Part shown: positions 1 through 8,063 of the stretch, piece by piece
How positions within the stretch are numbered: position 1 is the first letter of the stretch
How the letters are laid out: each line of letters opens with the position of its first letter
NCBI GenBank assembly: GCA_945870575.1
Contig: CAMBSK010000035.1
Location: forward strand, 1-21,654
Length of the DNA stretch: 21,654 nt
Reading direction: 5' to 3'
Source: Bordetella parapertussis
Lineage (GTDB): Bacteria > Pseudomonadota > Gammaproteobacteria > Burkholderiales > Burkholderiaceae_C
Made by a program: the position numbers and the translations under genes
The notes under the pieces: model-generated
The model's input: only the letters and a program-made list of their open reading frames with translations
What the model was told of the DNA's origin: nothing
Databases searched by the model: none

Positions 1-647
1 CGGCGGTAAATCTCGTGCAGGTTGCGCAACATGCGCGCAATGATTTGGCGCGGTTCGGCCGGTTCCAAATAAAAAGCCAGCGCGTCATCAGATATGGCTT
101 GCGGTTTGCCCAGCTTGGCGCCGGGCAGCCAGGGAATCAGGCGCTCGGCCAAGTCTTCGCGGCTGAGCGATTCTCCGGTGAACGGGTCTATCACCACATG
201 ACCTTCCTGCGGAAAACTCAAATCCAGCTTGACCAGAAAATGACCGGGAAAGCTGACACCGCTGACATTCAAACCGAGACTTTGACCCAGCTCAAGCCAC
301 AACACAGCCAGGCTGATGGGAATGCCCAGGCGCTTGCTCAAGACGACATTCAAGTAGCTGTTGTGCGGGTCATCGTAATGGTTGACATTGCCCGCAAACC
401 GCATGTCTTCATAAAAAAACCGGTTCAGCTCACGCAATTTGTCCAGCGCGTCGGCGCTCGGCAGCAAGCGCCGCTTGAGCTTGGCGGACATCACATCGAC
501 TTCATCCAGCACCTGTTGTAGGTCGAGCGCTGGGAATTCATCCTGCGCCAAACTGACCGCCGTTTCCAGCAAGGGAAATTCTTCGTCACTTTGCACCAGG
601 GTGGAGAAATAGTTCAGTGCAGAGGGGAGTGTCAACTTGTAATCCAT
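1..647 (-). CDS. SirB1-family transglutaminase-like protein, 3' end cut by window edge
   Basis: Reading the minus strand from the ATG at 645-647 gives an open frame of about 215 codons that runs off the left edge without a stop. The protein begins MDYKLTLPSALNYFSTL and contains the family core RFAGNVNHYDDPHNSYLNVV, then RLGIPISLAVLWLELG and GVSFPGHFLVKL, followed by VVIDPFTGE. These are the hallmarks of the SirB1/transglutaminase-like family, with the conserved N-Y-D-P segment, the GIPISL turn and the PGHF histidine motif. Members usually continue into a TPR-like C-terminal region, and the start of that part (RMLRNLHEIYR) is at the edge. No signal peptide is visible, so it is probably cytoplasmic. 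Its biochemical role is not established. It lies 15 bases downstream of murJ on the same strand, which suggests cotranscription. No strong Shine-Dalgarno is visible. Confidence 0.9.
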   Translation of the reverse strand, partial: MDYKLTLPSALNYFSTLVQSDEEFPLLETAVSLAQDEFPALDLQQVLDEVDVMSAKLKRRLLPSADALDKLRELNRFFYEDMRFAGNVNHYDDPHNSYLNVVLSKRLGIPISLAVLWLELGQSLGLNVSGVSFPGHFLVKLDLSFPQEGHVVIDPFTGESLSREDLAERLIPWLPGAKLGKPQAISDDALAFYLEPAEPRQIIARMLRNLHEIYR

Positions 648-662
648 GGCTCAATCATGCCC

Positions 663-2228
663 TCAGCGTCGTAAAAGTGCACGCAGATCGACGCCAATAA
701 CCCTAAGCGTCACCAAATACACCACACCCGATGAACCCAGTACCAGAGTCATCAAACCTATGCGCTGCCAGGCGTGTGACTGCAAGCCGGTCCAATCCCA
801 TTGTTGAGAAGCCCACAACAAACCGGCAGCCATCAAGCCGCAAGCCAGCAACACTTGCAGCATAAGACGGGACCAGCCCGGCAGCGGCATAAATTGCCCC
901 TGCCTGCGCAAACCGATCAACAAACTCAAGGCGTTAACCAAGGCGCCCAGTGCAATCGACAAAGTCAACGCGGCATGCGCCAGATAAGGCACCAGCAGCC
1001 AGTTCATGACTTGCGTGAACACCAGCACAGCCAGCGCAATGCGCACTGGCGTGCGCGTGTCTTGGTTGGCATAAAAACCCGGTGCCAGCACCTTGATTGC
1101 TACCAGGCCGAGCAAGCCCACGCCATAACCCGTCAAGGCCAGGCTGGTCTGCTGCACATCATGGCTTGAAAACGCGCCATAGTGATAAAGCACCGACACC
1201 AGCGGCACAGAAAACACCAGCAGCGCGACCGCACACGGCAGCGCCAGCACCACTACCAGACGCAGTCCCCAATCCAGCATGGCGCTGTAACCCTCACTGT
1301 CTGAAGCGGCCTTGGCGGCGGCTAATTGCGGCATTAACACCACGCCGAGCGCCACACCGAGCAAAGCGATGGGAAACTCCATCAAACGATCGGCGTAACT
1401 GATCCAACTCACGCTGCCCGGTGTCAAATGCGAAGCGATTTGCGTATTGATCACCAGCGACAACTGCGCCACGCCCACGCCCAACAGCGCCGGGCCCATC
1501 ATGGCCAAAATTTTGCGCGTACCGGCGTCTTTCCAAGCCGCCTTGATCTGTCTTGGTGACACGCTGATGCGGGGCAACAAGCCCAGCTTTAAAATCGCCG
1601 GTATTTGCACTGCCAACTGCAACACGCCGCCCAACATGACACCGACCGCCAAGCTGTAAATCGGCTCAATACCTTGCGAACTCAACCAAGGCGCACCCAG
1701 CCAGGCGCTGGCGATCATGCACACATTCAACAAAACGGGCGTGGCCGCAGGCACGGCAAAGCGCCGCCATGTGTTCAAAATGCCAGCCGATAAGGCCACC
1801 ATGGACATGAAAGCGATGTAGGGAAACATATAGCCGGTCAGATTGACGGCGGTTTGCAATCCTTGGGGCGTTTGTCGCAATCCGCTGGCCATGGCCCAAA
1901 CCAGCCAAGGCGCACCCAGCACCCCCAGAACACTGGTGACCAACACCGCCCAAGCCAGCAAAGTAGCGACTTTGTCTATCAAGACGCGGGTGGCCTCGTC
2001 ACCTTTTTCCGCCCGGGTGGCAGCCAGCACCGGCACAAACGCCTGACTGAACGCGCCCTCGGCGAACAAGCGGCGAAACAAATTGGGGATGCGAAAAGCC
2101 ACATTGAAAGCGTCGGTCAGCGCACTGGCACCGAAAACCGTGGCAATCAGGGTCTCGCGCGCGAACCCGGTGATACGAGACACCAGGGTCAACAAGGAAA
2201 CGGTAGAGGCGGACTTGAACAGGCTCAC
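663..2228 (-). CDS. murJ: Lipid II flippase MurJ (MviN)
   Basis: Polytopic inner-membrane protein of the MOP exporter superfamily, expected to flip lipid II to the periplasm for peptidoglycan synthesis. The N-terminus (SLFKSASTVSLLTLVSRITG, then FARETLIATVFGAS and DAFNVAFRIPNLFRRLFAEGAFSQAFVPV) matches MurJ, including the arginines and acidic residues of the central cavity. Many hydrophobic segments follow, fitting the usual 14 helices; total length of 521-531 residues is normal. The open frame extends to a GTG at 2258, but that adds ten residues (SSSAATLRR) that the family normally lacks. The GTG at 2228 gives the usual MSLFKSAS start, so I prefer it. Neither start has a good Shine-Dalgarno. 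A TACACT at 2236-2241 lies just upstream of 2228 on this strand, so a very short leader is possible, though speculative. It is divergent from rpsT and followed by the SirB1-like gene. Confidence 0.95.
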   Translation of the reverse strand: MSLFKSASTVSLLTLVSRITGFARETLIATVFGASALTDAFNVAFRIPNLFRRLFAEGAFSQAFVPVLAATRAEKGDEATRVLIDKVATLLAWAVLVTSVLGVLGAPWLVWAMASGLRQTPQGLQTAVNLTGYMFPYIAFMSMVALSAGILNTWRRFAVPAATPVLLNVCMIASAWLGAPWLSSQGIEPIYSLAVGVMLGGVLQLAVQIPAILKLGLLPRISVSPRQIKAAWKDAGTRKILAMMGPALLGVGVAQLSLVINTQIASHLTPGSVSWISYADRLMEFPIALLGVALGVVLMPQLAAAKAASDSEGYSAMLDWGLRLVVVLALPCAVALLVFSVPLVSVLYHYGAFSSHDVQQTSLALTGYGVGLLGLVAIKVLAPGFYANQDTRTPVRIALAVLVFTQVMNWLLVPYLAHAALTLSIALGALVNALSLLIGLRRQGQFMPLPGWSRLMLQVLLACGLMAAGLLWASQQWDWTGLQSHAWQRIGLMTLVLGSSGVVYLVTLRVIGVDLRALLRR

Positions 2229-2251
2229 CCGCCGGAGTGTAGCCGCCGAAG

Positions 2252-2282
2252 ATGACACTCAGCCAGAGCCATTTGCTACAAT
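2252..2282 (+). promoter_or_regulatory. Probable rpsT promoter with extended -10
   Basis: TGCTACAAT at 2274-2282 is an extended -10 (TGn plus TACAAT). ATGACA at 2252-2257 is a five-of-six match to the -35 consensus, with a long 19-base spacer. The extended -10 could compensate for the spacing. The predicted start is about 40 bases before the rpsT ATG. Confidence 0.6.
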
Positions 2283-2327
2283 ATCTGGCTTTGCCCACAT
2301 CATCCTCAGACACTCAAAGGAAAAACC

Positions 2328-2627
2328 ATGGCTTCAGCCAAACCCAAGAAAAAGAACCCACGCCTGGCATCAGGCCGCAAACGCGCCCGCCAGGACGTGA
2401 AACTCAACGAAGCCAACAGCTCGTTGCGCTCCAAATACCGCACAGCGGTGAAGAACGTCGAAAAAGCAGTTCAAGCCGGTGACAAAGTCAAAGCCGCTGA
2501 ACTGTTTGGCAAGATGCAATCGGTGTTGGACATCATCGCTGACAAACACATCTTCCACAAAAACAAGGCTGCTCGCGATAAGAGCCGCCTGGCCGCCAAG
2601 GTGAAGCACCTGGCACTCGCCGCCTGA
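2328..2627 (+). CDS. rpsT: 30S ribosomal protein S20
   Basis: Small, very basic protein of 99 residues beginning [20 protein letters not shown], with the S20 core [19 protein letters not shown] and the C-terminal segment [20 protein letters not shown]20 binds 16S rRNA early in assembly of the 30S subunit. It is about ten residues longer than many bacterial S20 proteins, within normal variation. AAAGGA at 2316-2321 sits six bases before the ATG and fixes the start. It is transcribed divergently from murJ as a single gene and is closed by hairpins at 2646-2666 and 2707-2732. In some bacteria S20 represses its own translation; no such element can be recognised here. Confidence 0.97.
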   Translation: MASAKPKKKNPRLASGRKRARQDVKLNEANSSLRSKYRTAVKNVEKAVQAGDKVKAAELFGKMQSVLDIIADKHIFHKNKAARDKSRLAAKVKHLALAA

Positions 2628-2645
2628 TCATTCAGGCACCCAGCC

Positions 2646-2666
2646 CGGTCTGCCCAAAGCAGACCG
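2646..2666 (+). other. Perfect hairpin downstream of rpsT
   Basis: CGGTCTGC and GCAGACCG form an 8-base perfect stem around a CCAAA loop, 18 bases after the rpsT stop. Only a short GTTTG follows, so it is a poor terminator by itself. It may protect the rpsT mRNA 3' end or help the stronger terminator 40 bases further on. Confidence 0.5.
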
Positions 2667-2706
2667 CCGTTTGAAACCGGTGCGCTGTTGGCAAAGAAAA
2701 AGTAGA

Positions 2707-2732
2707 AAACCGCCCCTCGGGGCGGTTTTTTT
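2707..2732 (+). terminator. Rho-independent terminator after rpsT
   Basis: AAACCGCCCC and GGGGCGGTTT pair with a tiny TC turn (in practice a CCCTCGGG loop), followed by seven T. It ends rpsT transcription and insulates argD. With A's on the left arm it could also work weakly in the opposite direction. Confidence 0.9.
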
Positions 2733-2821
2733 ATGGGCGACGCGCCTAAAATGCGAATCTTCGGCTCCAAGTCTTCATGGCTTCAGAGCCGATTTCTTTT
2801 CTGACACACACCGAGGTCTCC

Positions 2822-4024
2822 ATGTCCACTGCCGATCCTGCTGCGCATTTGATGAACACCTATGGCCGTCTGCCAATGACGGTGTCGCATGGCCAAGGCG
2901 TGTACGTGTGGGACACCAGTGGTCGAAAGTATGTGGATGCGTTGGCGGGTATTGCAGTCAACACACTGGGGCATAACCACCCGCGTCTGGTTCCTGCCTT
3001 GCAAGACCAGGTCAGCAAAATCATGCACAGTTGCAACTATTACCACATCCCTTTGCAACAGCAATTGGCGGACAAACTGGTTGAGTTGTCCGGCATGAGC
3101 AATGTGTTCTTTTGTAACTCTGGGCTGGAAGCCAACGAAGCGGCACTGAAGATGGCGCGCAAATTCGGTCATGGCAAAGGCATTGAAAAACCCGAAATCG
3201 TTGTCTACGATAAAGCGTTTCACGGTCGCAGTATTGCCACCTTGAGCGCCACCGGTAACGAGAAAATCCAGCAAGGTTTCGGACCGTTGGTCGAAGGTTT
3301 TATCCGCGTACCGATGAACGATATCGCCGCCATTGAAAAGGCCACGGCACACAACCCGAATGTGGTCGCTGTATTTTTTGAAGCCATTCAAGGCGAAGGC
3401 GGCATCAATCCCATGAGCGCAGACTATTTGCGCGCAGTGCGCAAACTGTGTAATGAGCGCGACTGGCTGTTGATGATTGACGAAGTGCAATGCGGCATCG
3501 GTCGCACCGGCCAATGGTTTGCCCACCAATGGGCAGGCATACAAGCGGATGTGATGCCGCTGGCCAAGGGCTTGGGTTCAGGTGTACCGATTGGCGCGGT
3601 CGTGGCTGGCCCCAAAGCCGCCGGCATTTTTCAACCGGGTAACCACGGCACGACATTTGGCGGCAACCCCTTGGCCATGCGCGCCGGTGTGGAAACTTTG
3701 CGCATCATGGAAGAAGACGGTTTACTGGAAAACGCCAGCCGCGTCGGTGCGTATTTGAAAAACGGTTTCCAACGCGAACTCGGTCATGTGCCCGGTTTCA
3801 AAGAAATACGCGGCAATGGTTTGATGATCGGCATTGATTTGGATCGCCCTTGCGGCCCTTTGATGGGGCAAGCGCTGCAAGCCGGTTTGTTGCTCAGCGT
3901 GACAGCTGACAGCGTTATTCGCTTGCTGCCAGCGCTCATCATGACCGAGAAAGAAGCCGATGAAGTCATAGCCATACTGGTGCCGTTGGTGAAAACATTT
4001 TTAGCTGATTCTGCAAAGGCCTGA
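2822..4024 (+). CDS. argD: Acetylornithine aminotransferase
   Basis: Class III PLP-dependent aminotransferase of 400 residues, the usual length, converting N-acetylglutamate 5-semialdehyde to N-acetylornithine in arginine biosynthesis. It may also serve as succinyldiaminopimelate aminotransferase in lysine synthesis, as known for the family. Visible motifs are FFCNSGLEANEAALKMAR, YDKAFHGRSIATLS (cofactor phosphate and ring contacts), LLMIDEVQCGIGRTG with the PLP-contacting Asp, and PLAKGLGSGVPIGA with Schiff-base Lys249. I start it at the ATG at 2822 because GAGG at 2813-2816 is well spaced. An in-frame ATG at 2777 would add 15 residues but has no Shine-Dalgarno. A TAAAAT at 2747-2752 could be its -10, but no good -35 is visible. 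The stop is one base before argF, so the two genes are an operon. Confidence 0.95.
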   Translation: MSTADPAAHLMNTYGRLPMTVSHGQGVYVWDTSGRKYVDALAGIAVNTLGHNHPRLVPALQDQVSKIMHSCNYYHIPLQQQLADKLVELSGMSNVFFCNSGLEANEAALKMARKFGHGKGIEKPEIVVYDKAFHGRSIATLSATGNEKIQQGFGPLVEGFIRVPMNDIAAIEKATAHNPNVVAVFFEAIQGEGGINPMSADYLRAVRKLCNERDWLLMIDEVQCGIGRTGQWFAHQWAGIQADVMPLAKGLGSGVPIGAVVAGPKAAGIFQPGNHGTTFGGNPLAMRAGVETLRIMEEDGLLENASRVGAYLKNGFQRELGHVPGFKEIRGNGLMIGIDLDRPCGPLMGQALQAGLLLSVTADSVIRLLPALIMTEKEADEVIAILVPLVKTFLADSAKA

Positions 4025-4025
4025 A

Positions 4026-4967
4026 ATGAGCCAAACTCTGAAACATTATTTGCAGTTCAGCGATTTGACTGCTGATGAGTACGCGTATTTGTTCACGCGC
4101 TCGGCACTGATCAAAAGCAAATTCAAAGCCTACGACAAACACCAGCCGCTGACCGACCGCACGCTGGCCATGATTTTCGAAAAGGCCTCCACCCGCACCC
4201 GCATCAGTTTTGAAGCTGGCATGTACCAAATGGGTGGCGCCGTGGTTCACTTGACCACAGGTGACAGCCAACTTGGCCGCGCAGAACCCATTGAAGACTC
4301 GGCCAAAGTGATCAGCCGCATGGTTGATTTGGTGATGATTCGCACCTACGAACAAACCAAAATTGAGCGGTTCGCCGCCAATTCGCGTGTACCTGTCATC
4401 AATGGTTTGACCAATGAATTTCACCCCTGCCAGATACTGGCCGACTTGTTCACCTTCATTGAACACCGGGGCGATGTGTTTCGCCCGCTGGATTGCCTGC
4501 AGGGCAAAGTGGTGGCGTGGGTAGGCGACGGCAACAACATGGCCAACACCTGGTTGCAAGCCGCTGATTTACTGGGCTTCACGGTACATGTAAGCACGCC
4601 CAGCGGTTACGAAGTCAATCAGGCTGTGGCTGGTGTGTCAAACAGCCAATGCTTCAAAGTGTTCTCGGATCCCCTGCAAGCATGCCGTGACGCTGACCTG
4701 GTGACCACCGATGTCTGGACCAGCATGGGCTTTGAGGCTGAGAACGAAGCCAGGCGTACAGCCTTTGCAGCTTGGTGTGTGGATGAAGCCATGATGGCGG
4801 TCGCCAACCCCAATGCCTTGTTCATGCATTGCCTGCCCGCTCATCGCGGCGAAGAAGTTCAAGCTGCCGTGATAGACGGGCCGCAATCCGTGGTGTGGGA
4901 CGAAGCCGAAAACCGCTTGCATGTGCAAAAAGCTTTGATGGAATTGCTGCTGCTAGGACGGCTTTGA
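4026..4967 (+). CDS. argF: Ornithine carbamoyltransferase, anabolic type
   Basis: Transfers the carbamoyl group from carbamoyl phosphate to ornithine, giving citrulline, in the cytoplasm. The 313-residue length is typical. STRTR at 55-59 is the carbamoyl phosphate loop, HPCQ at 133-136 completes it, DVWTSMG at 229-235 is the ornithine (SMG) loop, and HCLP at 268-271 holds the catalytic cysteine. Only one base separates it from argD, so translational coupling is likely. The next gene is convergent, so arginine genes beyond argDF (for example argG) are not adjacent here. No clear hairpin terminator is visible in the 47 bases between argF and the convergent monooxygenase gene. Confidence 0.97.
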   Translation: MSQTLKHYLQFSDLTADEYAYLFTRSALIKSKFKAYDKHQPLTDRTLAMIFEKASTRTRISFEAGMYQMGGAVVHLTTGDSQLGRAEPIEDSAKVISRMVDLVMIRTYEQTKIERFAANSRVPVINGLTNEFHPCQILADLFTFIEHRGDVFRPLDCLQGKVVAWVGDGNNMANTWLQAADLLGFTVHVSTPSGYEVNQAVAGVSNSQCFKVFSDPLQACRDADLVTTDVWTSMGFEAENEARRTAFAAWCVDEAMMAVANPNALFMHCLPAHRGEEVQAAVIDGPQSVVWDEAENRLHVQKALMELLLLGRL

Positions 4968-5014
4968 AAGATTGCTTTTAGCTTCGTATTTTTGAACTGT
5001 CATTGCCTTCAATA

Positions 5015-6208
5015 TCAGCCTGCGTATAACCACGGTATGTCCATCAGATAAGAACCGCCCAGCGCCAGTGCTGTGTCACGCGCCAAGCGCAGCCATCCAT
5101 CGGCATGGAAAATGGAGCCGTTGCGACGCGCTCGCTGCTGTACTCTTGAGACCCGCTGCCATCGAGCCTGCGCGTAATTGAGCAAACGCTGTTCTTCAGT
5201 CAAGTCAGCACGCTGCCATTGAATAGCAAGGCAAGCTGCATCCTCAATCGCCATACCCGCCCCTTGCGCCAGATAAGGCAACATGGGATGCGCTGCGTCT
5301 CCCAATAGCGCCACCCTGCCCTGCGCCATTTGCGCTGCACTTTGCAAAGGCGGTCGATCAAACAAGCACCAGGCGCGCCAGTCCTCTGCCCTGTGGATCA
5401 GTTTCTGTAAGTCATTGCAACAGCCTTGCAGTGCATGCTTTAAATCGGCATTGATTTGCTTGCTGCTACGCAGCACGTCCCAACCGGCTTGCGATGGATG
5501 GTCAGTGGTCTCAACCAGCACAACCATGTTTAAAAATTCACCGCCTCGCACCGGGTAATGCACCACATGCAAGCGCTTGCCCATCCAAATACCTACATGT
5601 GATTTTTGAAATGCCTGAGGTAAGCCGCTCATCGGCAACAACGCTCGATAAGCCCAATGACCGCTTGATACGGGTGCGCCAGATTCAAATACCGAGGAGC
5701 GCACACGACTGTTTAAACCATCTGCACCTATCAGCGCAAGCGTTTGATGAGACACATTAATTTCTTGGAACTGAAGATCAAGCCCTTGCGATTGAACATC
5801 AACCGCCATCAGTTTGTGATTCAAAAAGAATTCTGAAACATCTTGTTTTTTTACTGCTTCAAGCAATATCTGATGCAAATCAGCCCGGTGTACCGTCAGA
5901 TAGGGGGCACCGTATTTCTCAATAAAGGATTGGCCCATAGGCAAACGACCTGCTATACGCCCGTCATCTGCGCGGCGTGACTGCAAATACTCAGGCATAC
6001 AACCTACAGTGAGCAATTCTCTGCCCAATCCCCATTGGTCTAAGACTCGCATGGCATTCGGCCCTAGACCTATACCAGCACCTGTTTCGGTGAATGTACC
6101 CGCTTGTTCGTAGACATTTAGTCGCACACCTGTTTGGCCAAGAGCCAGCGCAGTTGCAAGTCCACCAATGCCAGCACCCGCGACGGCCAATGTGTTCAGC
6201 TTTGACAT
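5015..6208 (-). CDS. FAD-dependent aromatic-ring monooxygenase (salicylate/hydroxybenzoate/urate hydroxylase type)
   Basis: Group A flavoprotein monooxygenase of 397 residues. It has the Rossmann GAGIGG at 11-16 that binds FAD, the second motif IGADGLNSRVR that binds FAD and NAD(P)H, and the late motif VALLGDAAHPMLPYLAQGAGMAIEDA that closes the FAD site. This last version (HPM-P-QGAGMAIEDA) is typical of salicylate and 3-hydroxybenzoate hydroxylase relatives. FAD-dependent urate hydroxylase HpxO belongs to the same superfamily, so the substrate cannot be read from the motifs. The gene is 42 bases downstream of the adenine deaminase gene on the same strand and is probably cotranscribed, which makes a purine or other N-heterocycle worth considering. 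The Shine-Dalgarno is weak. It converges on argF. Confidence 0.88.
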   Translation of the reverse strand: MSKLNTLAVAGAGIGGLATALALGQTGVRLNVYEQAGTFTETGAGIGLGPNAMRVLDQWGLGRELLTVGCMPEYLQSRRADDGRIAGRLPMGQSFIEKYGAPYLTVHRADLHQILLEAVKKQDVSEFFLNHKLMAVDVQSQGLDLQFQEINVSHQTLALIGADGLNSRVRSSVFESGAPVSSGHWAYRALLPMSGLPQAFQKSHVGIWMGKRLHVVHYPVRGGEFLNMVVLVETTDHPSQAGWDVLRSSKQINADLKHALQGCCNDLQKLIHRAEDWRAWCLFDRPPLQSAAQMAQGRVALLGDAAHPMLPYLAQGAGMAIEDAACLAIQWQRADLTEEQRLLNYAQARWQRVSRVQQRARRNGSIFHADGWLRLARDTALALGGSYLMDIPWLYAG

Positions 6209-6250
6209 TGCTTCATCACAGCAGCATGGTGCGAAAGATAAATATACAGT

Positions 6251-7321
<1,071 letters not shown>

Positions 7322-7397
7322 TTACAAAAATGCTTTTACGCTTCTCCAGCCTTGTCGTCGACTGCATTCTGATTTTGCGCCAGACTTGCGGTCTCAA

Positions 7398-7928
7398 TTA
7401 ATCGACTCTGTGGCGCCTATGTTTAGGCAACAAGTTGCGATGAGATGGAACCCATTCTTTGTAGGCTTGAATCCAATCGCGCGCCATGCGTTTTTGTGCT
7501 TCATGCAAAGATAGTTCGCCTCTACACACCATTTTATAAACCACGAACTCAAGATCGTTTTTTTGTTCAGCTGACCATTCGCCTTGCCTGGGTTGCGGCC
7601 AGAGATTTTTCGGGTCGCTTGGATTCCCACCTATATTCAATGGAATCAAATGGTCTTGTTCATAATTTCGAGGGTTCAAATCCGGATAGCGGTATTGCCG
7701 TAATTGCTCATGCTTTAAGCGGTTGGTGTATTCCTTGTCCGGTCTTACGCTGTCTGTATATCCCTTGATGCAAACCGTTGTGTGAATATTCTCTTGTGTG
7801 ACTGAAGGATCGATACTGCCTGGCGTTAAACGTGGATCAGGAAGCGGACTACTTTGCCCTAAGACAGAAAGGCTGAGCGTAGTGCAAATCAAATAAAACC
7901 CGCACTTGTGAATTGATGTACGTGACAT
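7398..7928 (-). CDS. Small exported HNH-like protein of unknown function
   Basis: A 176-residue protein with a short basic N-terminus and a hydrophobic stretch (FYLICTTLSLSVLG, about residues 11-24) that looks like a Sec signal, followed by a proline-rich start of the mature part. The recognisable core is NYEQDHLIPLNIGGNPSDP followed by KNLWPQP, with D92-H93 and N108. This has the D-H...N layout of HNH/His-Me-finger nucleases. It then continues LEFVVYKMVC...LSLHEAQKRMARDWIQAY. Homologues of this pattern are common, exported and uncharacterised. C53 and C135 could form a disulfide. GAGAGG at 7939-7944 lies ten bases before the ATG. Its promoter must lie in the short stretch after the terminator at 7993-8023. 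Nuclease activity is unproven. Confidence 0.75.
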   Translation of the reverse strand: MSRTSIHKCGFYLICTTLSLSVLGQSSPLPDPRLTPGSIDPSVTQENIHTTVCIKGYTDSVRPDKEYTNRLKHEQLRQYRYPDLNPRNYEQDHLIPLNIGGNPSDPKNLWPQPRQGEWSAEQKNDLEFVVYKMVCRGELSLHEAQKRMARDWIQAYKEWVPSHRNLLPKHRRHRVD

Positions 7929-7992
7929 CTGTTTTCAACCTCTCAAAATCGGATGTTTGATTCTTTCAAGCCATAAGCTTGAAATTTTAGAC

Positions 7993-8023
7993 AAAAAAAG
8001 AGCGGGAAATTCCCGCTCTTTTT
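7993..8023 (-). terminator. Strong terminator after the molybdenum hydroxylase operon
   Basis: AGAGCGGGAA at 7999-8008 pairs with TTCCCGCTCT at 8010-8019. A runs stand on the left (7993-7999) and T on the right (8019-8023). Read on the minus strand it is a GC-rich stem followed by seven T, placed 40 bases after the iorB-like stop. It is symmetric enough to work in both directions. Confidence 0.9.
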
Positions 8024-8063
8024 CAAATCAAACCCAATCGCTGCGAACAGCGACTGGTGATGA

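Noticed and set aside
15..521. 168-codon open frame on the plus strand
   Set aside because: It is the antisense shadow of the SirB1-like gene on the minus strand, which has clear family motifs.
2777..2821. N-terminal extension of ArgD from an upstream ATG
   Set aside because: No Shine-Dalgarno at 2777, whereas GAGG is well spaced before the ATG at 2822, and the shorter form fits family length.
2783..3544. 253-codon frame antisense to argD
   Set aside because: It lies fully inside argD, whose catalytic motifs are intact; the antisense protein has no recognisable pattern.
3966..4559. 197-codon frame antisense to argF
   Set aside because: Shadow of a conserved gene with all active-site motifs.
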